Assembly (NCBI GenBank): GCA_946482515.1
Contig: CAMLRS010000007.1
Coordinates: forward strand, 1-64,000
Reading direction: 5' to 3'
From: an uncultured Flavobacteriales bacterium
GTDB lineage: Bacteria; Bacteroidota; Bacteroidia; Flavobacteriales; Crocinitomicaceae
Length of the DNA stretch: 64,000 nucleotides
Position 1 is the stretch's first letter; the number at the start of each line of letters is the position of its first letter. A program made the translations under genes and the position numbers. The notes below the pieces were generated by a model. That model was not told the origin of the DNA. It saw only the letters and a list, made by a program, of their open reading frames with translations, and ran no database searches. Shown in pieces: positions 24,351 to 33,309 of the stretch.

Positions 24351-26282
24351 ATGAAAAGACAAATTACACTTTTGTCGGGTCTGTTGTTGGCTACCGGTGC
24401 TATGGCGCAGGTAAATGACATGCCGGTCCGTGCTGCTCAGCCAGCAAAAATTTCATTAAATACCAAAACTGCTAATAACGATGACAACTCTACCGTTAAA
24501 GCAGATGGTGAGTTGTTGTGGGAAGATGACTTCAGCGGTGCACATACGTGGACTCCGGGAGCAGCGGCTGCAACACAAGGAGGTTTCCTGGTCGGAGCTG
24601 TTGGCTCTACAGGTTGGGGAGATCTTTCTGACTACATGGGTGCACCAGCTACAACAGGAGCTGCACCTATCACAGGCCAACTGGCTTTCTTTAACGGTGT
24701 TCAGTACCTTTTGACTGCAAACGTACAAGTACAAGACTGCTGGATTGCTTCTGAAGTAATCGACTTTACTGACGCAGGATCTATCCAGGTGACTTTCCAC
24801 CAGCGTTACCGTGCATTCAACAACGACGATGTATTCATCGAGTTCTCTGAAGACGGAGGTACAACATGGACATTCTCTCAGCAACTGAACATTACGCAGG
24901 CGACTAACGCTACAGCTGTTCAGAACGTATTGTCTGTAGACCTTCCTACAAACAACACTGCAACTGGTCGTATCCGTTTCCGTTGGCAAAGCCTCGAGGC
25001 TGACAACAGCTTCGGTAGCGGTTACGGTTGGATGGTTGACAACGTAAAAATCTACGAAGGATACGGAAACAACATGATCAACCTGTTGACTCGTCACGTA
25101 ACTGGTCCTAACGGTGTTCAGTACACGAAATTTGCTGCTAGCCAGGTAGATGGTCAGCAAGTTTCTTTCGCTGCTGATGTACAAAACGCAGGTTACAACG
25201 ACCAGCCAAACGTACGTTTGAACGTAACATCCGGTTCTTACGATGAAGAAGGAGATCCGATCGCTCTGATCGCGTCTTTCGAGAAAGATTCAATTGCTAT
25301 CCTCGAAGCTAACGGTTACCCGCTTACTACAACAGTAGGTCCTGCTAACTTCACAATGACGGTAATCAGCGACAGCACACTTGTTCTGACTGACGATGAT
25401 ACACGTGTAATGGCGTTTGAAATTACACCTAGCGTTGCTGCGATCGACTCTTACGATGGTACTGCTGCTTCTATGGACGGTGAGTTTACAATGTTCAGCA
25501 CGCAGAACCCGAACGACTTCACAGCTATCGGTACTGTATACGATGTATTCGTAAACGGTTCAGTTGGTGCTGTTCAAATCGGTATCGCTGACATTCCTGC
25601 ATCCCAGGAAGCTACTTACAACGGACGTCTGTACTTTGGTAAAGTTGCAGTATTCGGTGAAGAAGGTGAGTTCATCGACGAGTACAACACTGAGTCTGCT
25701 GAGCTCCAAGCAAGCGACTACGGTACACTGAAAACGTTGTACTTCGGTGTCAACGACGGTGACGATGCAATCCAAGTTGAAGCTGGTCAGCAGCTCTTCG
25801 TATTCGCTTGTTCTTATGTAGGTCCACTCGATGACGATGATAACCCGACAGGTGGTATTCCAGTAGGATTCTCTGGTTTGACTGTAGATGGTAACACTAT
25901 CGGTCTTTCTGGTGAGGACGTAGAGAACGACCTCGTAGGTCTGATCGAAGCTGCTCCAGGTGTTGTTGAAGCTCCAATCGTACGTATCGACTTCACAGAT
26001 TACACTAGCGTAACTGAAATCGACAACGTTGCTGATGTAGTAGTTGCTCCAAACCCATTTGTTAACGAAACAGCTATCAACTTCACCCTGAAGGCTGAAG
26101 CAGAAGTATCTGTTGTAGTAACGGATCTGGCTGGTCGTACAGTAATGACTATCCCTGCTGCTCAATACAACGCAGGTAAGCAGTCTATCGCTATCGACGG
26201 AACTTCCTTCAAAGCAGGTGTATACAACTACACACTGACAGTTGGAAACAGCTCTGTAACAAAACGTATCGTTAAAAAATAA
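24351..26282 (+). CDS. Secreted T9SS type A sorting-domain protein, probably abundant
   Basis: This 643-aa exported protein has a signal peptide (~1-19, ending GAMAQ), an N-terminal beta-sandwich domain (~55-235, WEDDFSGAHTW...VDNVKIYEG) of the type often found in Bacteroidota cell-surface proteins, a long middle region, and a C-terminal T9SS type A sorting domain (~562-643: VVAPNPFVNET...GVYNYTLTVG...RIVKK). It should be secreted across the outer membrane and anchored or released. Codon choice differs from its neighbours (more GCT, GTA, CGT and AAC, fewer GC-ending Ala/Arg codons), as in highly expressed genes. A good promoter precedes it and a perfect 10-bp terminator follows. The exact ligand is unknown. 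Confidence 0.9.
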   Translation: MKRQITLLSGLLLATGAMAQVNDMPVRAAQPAKISLNTKTANNDDNSTVKADGELLWEDDFSGAHTWTPGAAAATQGGFLVGAVGSTGWGDLSDYMGAPATTGAAPITGQLAFFNGVQYLLTANVQVQDCWIASEVIDFTDAGSIQVTFHQRYRAFNNDDVFIEFSEDGGTTWTFSQQLNITQATNATAVQNVLSVDLPTNNTATGRIRFRWQSLEADNSFGSGYGWMVDNVKIYEGYGNNMINLLTRHVTGPNGVQYTKFAASQVDGQQVSFAADVQNAGYNDQPNVRLNVTSGSYDEEGDPIALIASFEKDSIAILEANGYPLTTTVGPANFTMTVISDSTLVLTDDDTRVMAFEITPSVAAIDSYDGTAASMDGEFTMFSTQNPNDFTAIGTVYDVFVNGSVGAVQIGIADIPASQEATYNGRLYFGKVAVFGEEGEFIDEYNTESAELQASDYGTLKTLYFGVNDGDDAIQVEAGQQLFVFACSYVGPLDDDDNPTGGIPVGFSGLTVDGNTIGLSGEDVENDLVGLIEAAPGVVEAPIVRIDFTDYTSVTEIDNVADVVVAPNPFVNETAINFTLKAEAEVSVVVTDLAGRTVMTIPAAQYNAGKQSIAIDGTSFKAGVYNYTLTVGNSSVTKRIVKK

Positions 26283-26303
26283 TTCAGCTGATAAACTGAA
26301 CGG

Positions 26304-26337
26304 AATCCCGATCTGCCTCTGGTGGATCGGGATTTTT
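26304..26337 (+). terminator. Strong rho-independent terminator
   Basis: AATCCCGATC (26304-26313) pairs perfectly with GATCGGGATT (26325-26334) around an 11-nt loop and runs into TTTTT. It follows the T9SS gene by 21 nt. Confidence 0.92.
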
Positions 26338-26357
26338 GTTTCCTATCGTTTCAACGC

Positions 26358-26765
26358 ATGTACACCGAATGGGGATTAGCCGGCTTGCTGGCCATCAGTT
26401 TCCTGGCCGCAACCATCCTGCCGTTTTCCTCCGAAGCGGTTTTCGTGTTCTTCCTTTCAACCGGGTTTTCACCCATCGCCTGTTTTATGGTCGCACTGAT
26501 AGGCAACAGCCTGGGCGGAAGCACCAACATTTTACTGGGAAGATGGGGACGGAATGCCTGGCATTGGGAACGCTTGTGGGCCAAGGAGCGCATCGAACGC
26601 TACGGCGCCTGGCTGGCGTGGCTTTCATGGGTGCCGTTTATCGGCGATCCCTTGCTCATTGCGTTGGGCTACTACCGGACGCCGTGGATACCAACCATCA
26701 TCTATATGGTCATGGGAAAAGCTATACGCTATGGCGTGATCTGGTACGTGTATACCTTAACGTGA
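26358..26765 (+). CDS. YqaA-family (SNARE-associated/DedA-like) membrane protein
   Basis: This 135-aa inner-membrane protein resembles the short YqaA branch of the DedA/VTT superfamily. Hydrophobic segments span about 6-28, 37-58, 88-105 and 114-133. The ILPFSSEAVFVFFL segment and the GNSLGGSTNILLGRWG motif are typical of YqaA. The C-terminal GKAIRYGVIWY motif supports this. The start at 26358 avoids the terminator hairpin; the in-frame ATG is the first after it. The stop codon is 7 nt from the convergent dxr stop. Confidence 0.88.
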   Translation: MYTEWGLAGLLAISFLAATILPFSSEAVFVFFLSTGFSPIACFMVALIGNSLGGSTNILLGRWGRNAWHWERLWAKERIERYGAWLAWLSWVPFIGDPLLIALGYYRTPWIPTIIYMVMGKAIRYGVIWYVYTLT

Positions 26766-26771
26766 GAAAAT

Positions 26772-27926
26772 TCAGCCAATCAGCGACCGCACCATTTCAC
26801 GGGCCGCAGCATCCGAAGCCACGTAATCTTCATAGGCCGGCCGGGCAATAAACGTCACATTGTCCATGATCCGCTCATTGAGCTCGGCAATAGTCGTAAA
26901 AGCGATTTTTTCTTCCAGGAAAGCCTGAACCGCCACTTCATTGGCAGCATTCAACGCGCAGGCAGCATTACCACCACGTTTTAACGCTTCGAAAGCAAGA
27001 TCGAGGTTGCGGAAAGCAATTCTGTCGGGTTGTTCGAACGTTAGATTCGGGTAATCGAGGAATGAAAAGCGCGGGAACGTAGTTGGGAAACGCTCCGGAT
27101 AGGTGAGCGCAAACTGGATGGGCAATTTCATATCCGGCAAGCCCATTTGAGCCTTCATACTGCCGTCGGTGAATTGAACGAGTGAATGCACGATCGATTG
27201 CGGATGCACGATCACGTCGATTTGTTCCGGAGCAAGGTTGAACAGCCATTTGGCTTCGATCACTTCCAATCCTTTGTTCATCATGGTTGCCGAATCGATG
27301 GTGATTTTGGCACCCATGGACCAGTTCGGGTGTTTGAGCGCTTGTGCAGGAGTGACGGAGCGTAGCTGATCCATAGCCCAGCCGCGGAACGGTCCGCCCG
27401 AAGCCGTGAGGTAGATCTTCTCGATCGGGTTGTGGAATTCACCTGTGAGGCATTGAAAAATGGCCGAGTGTTCGGAATCCACCGGGTAAATATTCACGCC
27501 TTTTTCACGGGCAAGCGCCGTTACCAGCTCACCGGCCACAACCAGCGTTTCCTTATTGGCGAGCGCTATATCCTTACCTGCGTGAATGGCCGCCAGCGTT
27601 GGTTTCAGACCGGCATAGCCAACCAGCGCCGTAAGCACGACCTGGATTTCATGGAATTCCACCACCTGGCAGAGGGCCGCTTCGCCGGCATATACGTGAA
27701 TGGGCTCACTGGCCAGCGCCTGCTTCACTTCTTCGTAACGGGACTCATCGCCGATCACGACGGCATTCGGCTGAAACTGCAAGGCCTGCTCGATGAGCAA
27801 GGCCGCATTCGATTGGGCAGTAAGTACCTGCAGGTCGAAATAATCAGGATAAGCTGCGATGACTTCCAGTGCCTGTGTACCAATGGAACCTGTTGAGCCG
27901 AGAATCGCAACGCCTTTTTTCTGCAT
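26772..27926 (-). CDS. dxr: 1-deoxy-D-xylulose 5-phosphate reductoisomerase
   Basis: This 384-aa enzyme makes 2-C-methyl-D-erythritol 4-phosphate, the committed step of the non-mevalonate isoprenoid pathway. It has the NADPH-binding GSTGSIGTQALEVI near the N-terminus, the VDSEHSAIFQCL metal/substrate motif, the SGGPFRG loop and the KHPNWSMGAKITIDSATMMNKGLE segment. Start ATG 27926 gives MQKKGVAILGSTG, standard for the family; upstream in-frame codons lack a family match. No other isoprenoid gene is adjacent. Confidence 0.97.
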   Translation of the reverse strand: MQKKGVAILGSTGSIGTQALEVIAAYPDYFDLQVLTAQSNAALLIEQALQFQPNAVVIGDESRYEEVKQALASEPIHVYAGEAALCQVVEFHEIQVVLTALVGYAGLKPTLAAIHAGKDIALANKETLVVAGELVTALAREKGVNIYPVDSEHSAIFQCLTGEFHNPIEKIYLTASGGPFRGWAMDQLRSVTPAQALKHPNWSMGAKITIDSATMMNKGLEVIEAKWLFNLAPEQIDVIVHPQSIVHSLVQFTDGSMKAQMGLPDMKLPIQFALTYPERFPTTFPRFSFLDYPNLTFEQPDRIAFRNLDLAFEALKRGGNAACALNAANEVAVQAFLEEKIAFTTIAELNERIMDNVTFIARPAYEDYVASDAAAREMVRSLIG

Positions 27927-28035
27927 GATGCAAATGTAAGCGCAATCCGACAAATGAGTTGCCGGAAGATCCATTTTAAGTGTAACCTTTTCGTAAAAAG
28001 GTATTTTTACAATCAGTCATACAAATACTACACCT

Positions 28036-29091
28036 ATGAGAATTCTGGCCATAGTCCTGTTGCTGCCTTTGTTCAGCTTTACGCAAAATCCCGATCCGTT
28101 TTACGGCGATAACAACTACCTGACACTTTCGGGTAGTATGAGAATGGCTTCCGGCAAGCAGCCTTTCCAACCCGATTTTTATTTCCTGCCCGATTTTACT
28201 CCGGAAGCCTACGGTATCAGCAGCACTACCGTCACGATTCAATACCCCAAAGGATCGGACCTGATACGGACTTCTGTTTACAATGCCGATGGACTGCTGA
28301 CCAGCTACCGCGTCAATTCGTATGTGAGCGAATACGTTTATAAGGATACGCTGCTGGTGGAGGCAATCTATACATCGAAGAGACACATCTCTAAAACGGT
28401 GCATACCTATTCCGGCGATAAGCGGATCATGACGCAGTATTTTACCGATGGAAAGCTGACGCAGGAAATGACTTTTATATACAATGGCGACCATTGCATC
28501 AAAAGCACGTCGGTTGATTACACGGGCCGCAAACATATTTATGTACTGAATCACACCCTCGACGAGCTCACGGGAAAGATCACAATGGCAACCTATTTCG
28601 TGGACGGCAAGCTGCGTAAAAAATGGGATTATTCCTGCAATGAAAAAGGTGTGGCGGCAAATCCAAAAGTAGATGCCGTGAGCAGCTATTGCACTTACAA
28701 CCAGGAAAACAACGACGGATCATACAGTACGTATGTTCGCTCGATCAAAAATGGCGATGTGTACCTCACCCAAACCGATTTCAGCGCCGACAGCACGAAG
28801 ATCCGCTCGATGGAATACCTCAACGATACGATTTTGGTACGGAAATCAGATTATCAGGGGAACAAAATCGCCACTTCGCACTACAACAAAAAAGGAAAAC
28901 TGGAGTACACCTGGGAAAATGAAAATAATGATCAGCAGCACGTCGTGGCGCAAAAACTGACGGATAAAAATGGGAAAGTCATTTACCTACAGGAATACAC
29001 GTACCTCGAAAGCGGCCTTGTAGCCAGCGTTGTGTATACGAACAGCAAGTCCCGCAAAACGACCAGCTCCTATAATTATACCTTTTTCTGA
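28036..29091 (+). CDS. Secreted hypothetical protein with YD-like repeats
   Basis: This 351-aa protein has a signal peptide (~1-17, ending FSFTQ). The body is beta-rich and Tyr/Asp/Lys-rich, with repeated units of the form Y-N-x-DGxLxxY, TYFVDGKLRKKW and YNKKGKLEYTW. Such units resemble RHS-type YD or antitoxin-wing repeats seen in many Bacteroidota secreted proteins. No enzyme motif is visible. It has no sorting domain. It is transcribed divergently from dxr and convergently with the Gly-rich lipoprotein. Confidence 0.8.
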   Translation: MRILAIVLLLPLFSFTQNPDPFYGDNNYLTLSGSMRMASGKQPFQPDFYFLPDFTPEAYGISSTTVTIQYPKGSDLIRTSVYNADGLLTSYRVNSYVSEYVYKDTLLVEAIYTSKRHISKTVHTYSGDKRIMTQYFTDGKLTQEMTFIYNGDHCIKSTSVDYTGRKHIYVLNHTLDELTGKITMATYFVDGKLRKKWDYSCNEKGVAANPKVDAVSSYCTYNQENNDGSYSTYVRSIKNGDVYLTQTDFSADSTKIRSMEYLNDTILVRKSDYQGNKIATSHYNKKGKLEYTWENENNDQQHVVAQKLTDKNGKVIYLQEYTYLESGLVASVVYTNSKSRKTTSSYNYTFF

Positions 29092-29103
29092 TTTCCCGTA
29101 CCG

Positions 29104-30135
29104 CTATTTGTTGTACGGGGAAAGATCGAATTCCTGCACGAGCTTAATGGTGTTCCCGTTGATTCCGCGGGGGCCAAAGCTCCCAGCTTGACCGGCTTGT
29201 CCATCCTGTGCAGCGCTCTGCCCGGCCAATGGTTTACCAGCCTTTCCTCCGGCTCCACCTTTTCCTCCGGTGCCGCCACTTCCACCCTGGTTATAAATCA
29301 GCAGTGCTTTTTCGATTTCGGTTGCGCTCGGGTGTATGATAAGCGTTACGTTGGCTCCTCTGCCGCCCTGACCGCCTTGTCCTCCCTGGGCTCCGCGGCC
29401 ACCATTACCCGGCAGCTTCACCTTGCCTTTGGATTCCTCGCCGTCTTTACCGTTTCCACCTTGTCCGCCTTCTCCACCGAGACCGCCGTCACCACCATAG
29501 GCATTGATGGTTAACTGCGCATCGGCACCAACGGTTATAAAACGCGAGATGTGCCTGGTCACGAGATCTTCCACATAAAAGAACGTGGTATCGCCTGAGC
29601 GCCATACGTGTACTTCCAGGTCGTGGGCATCCGTTCCGTTTTCTCCCGGGCTGGCCGGATCTCCGTCATTTCCATATCGGAACAACAGGGCCGTTCCACC
29701 GTCGTTCCCGTCGGCGCCCCGCTTTCCGGCTACGCCATAGCCGAAAAATGCGGTATTACCTCTGAAATTCAGGCGAACCGTATCGTTAGAGCTGATGGTA
29801 TTGTTGTCCTTATCGGTATACGATAGGGTAACCGGGATGGAATTGGTCTGGAACGAAGCCAGTCGGGTATAAATCGAAAATTCTTCATCGGCAACGCGCA
29901 CATGGATATTGTCAGATGAAGAAAATCCCTGGTTGTTTTTCAGCTGGCGCACTTCGCCGCTTTTCATTTGTGCGCTCACGGTTCCTTTAACCGGTGATCC
30001 GATGTTGCTTTCGGCATAGGAATCGTAATCGACGAATAAATAGGAGATATCCTGGGTCTTCAATTTCCGGCTTCCGCAGGCAGTAGTGAGCAAGACGAGT
30101 ATTCCTGAGAGAATGAGTAGTTGAAAGTGTTTCAT
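29104..30135 (-). CDS. Lipoprotein with glycine-rich, collagen-like regions
   Basis: This 343-aa lipoprotein starts MKHFQLLILSG with lipobox LLTTAC (Cys20). After a beta-rich domain (~30-120) come two Gly-rich stretches: around residues 130-165 (GKRGADGNDGG, GDPASPGENGTDA) and ~210-330 (GGDGGLGGEGGQGGNGKDG and GGRGAQGGQGGQGGRG, then GGSGGTGGKGGAGGKAG). The second has GGxGGxGG periodicity that could form a polyglycine helix bundle; the first is more collagen-like. A small globular strand domain (~165-210) separates them. It should be an outer-membrane or periplasmic structural lipoprotein. Start 30135 is chosen for the lipobox. Confidence 0.85.
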   Translation of the reverse strand: MKHFQLLILSGILVLLTTACGSRKLKTQDISYLFVDYDSYAESNIGSPVKGTVSAQMKSGEVRQLKNNQGFSSSDNIHVRVADEEFSIYTRLASFQTNSIPVTLSYTDKDNNTISSNDTVRLNFRGNTAFFGYGVAGKRGADGNDGGTALLFRYGNDGDPASPGENGTDAHDLEVHVWRSGDTTFFYVEDLVTRHISRFITVGADAQLTINAYGGDGGLGGEGGQGGNGKDGEESKGKVKLPGNGGRGAQGGQGGQGGRGANVTLIIHPSATEIEKALLIYNQGGSGGTGGKGGAGGKAGKPLAGQSAAQDGQAGQAGSFGPRGINGNTIKLVQEFDLSPYNK

Positions 30136-30221
30136 CGTGTAATTCGTTCGGAACAAATCTAATCAACTTTTGTGCCACCGCCATGCTGGTGCGTTTTTCT
30201 GATTTGACGTAATTTTGCGGC

Positions 30222-30701
30222 ATGAAATACCGCATGTTAACCCATGAAGAGCTCCTTCCGCTCGAAGAAGACCTGAAAGCCTTCCTGATTGTCAACGGGA
30301 TTCACCATGAAGAATGGGTGGAGTTGAATGCCAATGATCCGGACAAAGCCCGGACGATTGTGGGTTCTTTCAGCGACGCCGTTTTGCAGATTGTATATGA
30401 AAAGCTCGAGTTCCTGGAGCTGCGCAGTCCGGAAAGCTGCATGGTATTTCATTTCGGGAAAGACGAGCTGGAGCTCATTTCCATCAACCGGAAAGCGGGA
30501 TCGGATGCCGATCTGACCACTCCGGAATCCATTCATAAAGCGTTACAGCAAAGTGTGGATCAGCTTACCTGGTTCAGTAAACGAAAAGGCTATACCACAG
30601 GGCGTGAACTGGAAATTCACCAGTTGCTCGAGCAGGGCTGTGTTTTGTCTACGCAGGCATTCTGGGATGCGCTTCGGGAAGCGTTGGTTATTCACCCATA
30701 A
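30222..30701 (+). CDS. DUF6495-like conserved Bacteroidota protein
   Basis: This 159-aa cytoplasmic protein has the layout I associate with DUF6495: an N-terminal KYRMLTHEELLPLEEDLKAFL helix, a DEW-like motif (HHEEW), an FSDAVLQIVYEKLEFLELRS segment, and a FHFGKDELELISINR strand pair. No enzymatic motif is known. It is convergent with the thioesterase gene, and the two coding ends overlap by 14 nt (30688-30701). Confidence 0.75.
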   Translation: MKYRMLTHEELLPLEEDLKAFLIVNGIHHEEWVELNANDPDKARTIVGSFSDAVLQIVYEKLEFLELRSPESCMVFHFGKDELELISINRKAGSDADLTTPESIHKALQQSVDQLTWFSKRKGYTTGRELEIHQLLEQGCVLSTQAFWDALREALVIHP

Positions 30702-31203
30702 ACAGCGCGCGGAGCTCGGTCGCATCTTTCGGGTTCATTTTCCCCGCCAGGATCAGTGCCAGCTGCTTTCTTCTCAGAGCACCTTCGTAACGTGCGATTT
30801 CTTCCTCCGTTTCCGGGATCAGTTCCGGTACATGAATCGGTCCGCCGTTCTGGTCCACCGCCACAAAGGTGTAAATGGCTTCGTTGGATTTCGAGCGTAC
30901 ACCCGTTACATGGTCTTCCACGAACACGTCTACGAATACTTCCATTGAAGAATTGAATGCGCGCGACACTTTTGCTTCCAGCGTTACGATAGAAGCATGC
31001 GAGATCGGGGAATTGAACGAAACGTTATTCACCGAAGCGGTCACAACCACCCTGCGGCTGTGGCGATGTGCCGAAACACTCGCAATAAGGTCCATCCAGG
31101 CCAGCAGCTGTCCACCGAAGAGGTTTCCCAGCGTGTTGGTTTCGTTCGGCAAAACGACTTTCGTAGTAATGGCAAGGGTTTCGGATGCTTTTCTCGCTTT
31201 CAT
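30688..31203 (-). CDS. Acyl-CoA thioesterase, YciA-like hotdog fold
   Basis: This 171-aa hotdog-fold thioesterase hydrolyses acyl-CoA. Family motifs are VLPNETNTLGNLFGGQLLAWMD (the helix with Asn/Gly and Asp) and VTASVNNVSFNSPI, with a further VFVEDHVTGVRSKSNEAIYTFVAVD strand. Start ATG 31203 gives MKARKASETLAIT, and the longer in-frame upstream region has no family match. The 3' end overlaps the convergent DUF6495-like gene by 14 nt. Confidence 0.92.
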   Translation of the reverse strand: MKARKASETLAITTKVVLPNETNTLGNLFGGQLLAWMDLIASVSAHRHSRRVVVTASVNNVSFNSPISHASIVTLEAKVSRAFNSSMEVFVDVFVEDHVTGVRSKSNEAIYTFVAVDQNGGPIHVPELIPETEEEIARYEGALRRKQLALILAGKMNPKDATELRALFMGE

Positions 31204-31343
31204 GTAAGGAATTTGGTTCAAAATTACGGTTAATTTGAGACAAAGCAGGTTCTTAGGGATCATTCAATCAACCAAAAAAATAACACACTTTCCTTGTGGT
31301 TTTCACCTATTTTGCGGGGAATCCTCCTATTTTTACGTCCTGT

Positions 31344-32339
31344 ATGGAAACCATGGAACGACTCATAACTGCATTCCCGCAGAATATTACCGATGCGCTG
31401 AACATTGCATCCGGCCTGAACCTGAAACCAGCTGCCAACCCGATCCACTCGATCGTGATTTGCGGCATGGGCGGCTCCGGCATCGGTGGAAAGTTGGTCG
31501 CACAATGGGTGCAGGATGAATGCCCGGTTCCGGTTTTCTCTTTCCAGGATTATCACTTGCCGGCGTTTGTGGGTAAAAATACCCTGGTGATCGCGTCGTC
31601 TTATTCCGGCAATACGGAAGAAACACTCATTGCCACAGCCGAAGCACACGAGCGCGGAGCACACATTATCGGTGTTTGCTCGGGTGGAACGCTGCAGGAA
31701 TTTTGCAAAGAGCATGGTTACGATTGCATCGTTGTTCCGGGTGGCAACCCACCGCGTACGGCTATCGGGTTTTCCATCGTTCAGCTGACGGCTATTTTTG
31801 CCCGCTTAGGGTTTGCCGGTGCGAAATCGCTCGATGAGATCGTTTCCGGTCGTGAGCTCATCCTCGCAGAAATGGATAACATCCACGCCGAAGCGAAAAA
31901 GATCGCTGCTTTCCTGCACGGGAAAGTGCCGGTTGTTTACGCCGGGGCGAATTACGAGGCTGTTGCGGTTCGTGCGAAGCAGCAATTCAACGAAAACTCC
32001 AAGGAGCTGTGCTGGCAGCATGTGATTCCTGAAATGAACCACAACGAGCTGGTAGGCTGGGGTGGAGGCGACGACCGTTTTGCGGCGTTGTTCCTGCAAT
32101 CCGGCGACCTGACAAAGCGCAACCAGCGTCGTTTCGACATCTCCGTTGAGATCGTTTCATCCAAAACAAAAAATGTACTGGTCGTAGAAGCGAAAGGTGC
32201 TACACGCATCGAGCGCAGCTTGTACTTTATTCACCTGGTGGATTGGGCATCACTCTACCTTTCCAATCTCAAAAACGGCGATTCCATCGAGATCCGCGTG
32301 ATCGATTTCCTGAAGGACGAGCTGTCGAAAATCAAATAG
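31344..32339 (+). CDS. Bifunctional phosphoglucose/phosphomannose isomerase
   Basis: This 331-aa SIS-domain enzyme interconverts glucose 6-P or mannose 6-P with fructose 6-P. The N-terminal SIS half has GMGGSGIGGKLVAQW and SSYSGNTEETL; the C-terminal half begins about residue 200 with the GKVPVVYAGANYEAVAVRAKQQFNENSK segment and a PEMNHNELVGW motif carrying the conserved base. Length matches the bifunctional Pgi/Pmi family. Two in-frame ATGs are close (31344 and 31353); 31344 is used. The stop is followed by an AT-rich repeat-like stretch of GCATAATTCTGCATTCTGAATT type, similar in words to the leuS heptamer. Confidence 0.93.
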   Translation: METMERLITAFPQNITDALNIASGLNLKPAANPIHSIVICGMGGSGIGGKLVAQWVQDECPVPVFSFQDYHLPAFVGKNTLVIASSYSGNTEETLIATAEAHERGAHIIGVCSGGTLQEFCKEHGYDCIVVPGGNPPRTAIGFSIVQLTAIFARLGFAGAKSLDEIVSGRELILAEMDNIHAEAKKIAAFLHGKVPVVYAGANYEAVAVRAKQQFNENSKELCWQHVIPEMNHNELVGWGGGDDRFAALFLQSGDLTKRNQRRFDISVEIVSSKTKNVLVVEAKGATRIERSLYFIHLVDWASLYLSNLKNGDSIEIRVIDFLKDELSKIK

Positions 32340-32403
32340 AGAATGCACAATTCATAATGCGAAATGCATAATTCTGCATTCTGAATTTTGCATTGTGAAT
32401 TGA

Positions 32404-33204
32404 TTACTCCTGGTCCGCGAACTTCCCACCAGCATATACCTGGAACTCGAAGCCGGTTTCGTCGATGTGCTTTTCGTAGTTCACGCGGAGCTTTTCACCC
32501 ATATAGCCTTCTTCATTGGCGCTGAGTGTCATGATCAGCGGATCCTTGTAATCCAGTCGCAGGGCGCTGTGGAAACCGTTTGGCGTGTTTTCGCCCACAA
32601 CGATGTAGGAGAAAATATCCTGGTGAATAAAGCCCTGGAAAGTTGTTTCAAATTCCTTTTCCTGGTTCAGCGCGCGCATCGCACGGTCCATGGTTTGTGT
32701 TACCACGCCTGTTGGACGGTAGATCATGCCTTCGGTCAGCTCCTGGAAATCGCCGCGACGCTCTTTCGTCTTCAGCACTTTGCCGTTTTCATCGTAATAC
32801 GAAATGCGGTCAACGAATTGCGGCTTAGGGCCCGATACATCGTCGAATAATTCATGAATGGCGAAAGGCTTGCCTCCGTTCAGGTAGTAAATCCGCTTGC
32901 CGGAATTCTTCCCGTTGCCGTCGTTGAAAAACTCTTCGAGCTTCATGATCGCGTTTTCCTCATTCATGTGACCTTCCACCTGTATGCTTTCACCGGTTTC
33001 GCCTTTCGAAAAGTATAAGGAGCTGGCCACCAGTCCGCTGCGGTTCACGAGCGTATCGATCTCGATCATGCGACGGTCCATATCTGCTTCATTGGCAAAG
33101 CTTACGACTACCGGGGCATTTTTCTCGTCCTTTTTGGAAGGTTCTTCGGAGTTGCCGCCACATGCCGCTAAGAGCAGCATCAAAGGGAAAATATACTTCA
33201 ACAT
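32404..33204 (-). CDS. Lipoprotein of unknown function
   Basis: This 266-aa protein has lipobox LLLAAC (Cys15) followed by a Ser/Glu/Lys linker. The rest is a soluble domain with alternating strands and charged helices (MDRRMIEIDTLVN, YYLNGGKPFAIHELFDD, VVGENTPNGFHSALRLDYKDP). No family is recognised. Start 33204 is chosen because it gives the lipobox; the long in-frame upstream part overlaps the divergent epimerase gene and is excluded. It is transcribed divergently from the SDR gene with a ~105-nt gap. Confidence 0.82.
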   Translation of the reverse strand: MLKYIFPLMLLLAACGGNSEEPSKKDEKNAPVVVSFANEADMDRRMIEIDTLVNRSGLVASSLYFSKGETGESIQVEGHMNEENAIMKLEEFFNDGNGKNSGKRIYYLNGGKPFAIHELFDDVSGPKPQFVDRISYYDENGKVLKTKERRGDFQELTEGMIYRPTGVVTQTMDRAMRALNQEKEFETTFQGFIHQDIFSYIVVGENTPNGFHSALRLDYKDPLIMTLSANEEGYMGEKLRVNYEKHIDETGFEFQVYAGGKFADQE

Positions 33205-33309
33205 AGTGCCTCGTTTTTCTTCTGAATGACCGTGCGCTGTAAAAGTAACAGGATTATAACAAATCTTCCCGCGATTTTTTGAGAATTTAGGGCAGTAAGA
33301 CAACACAGC

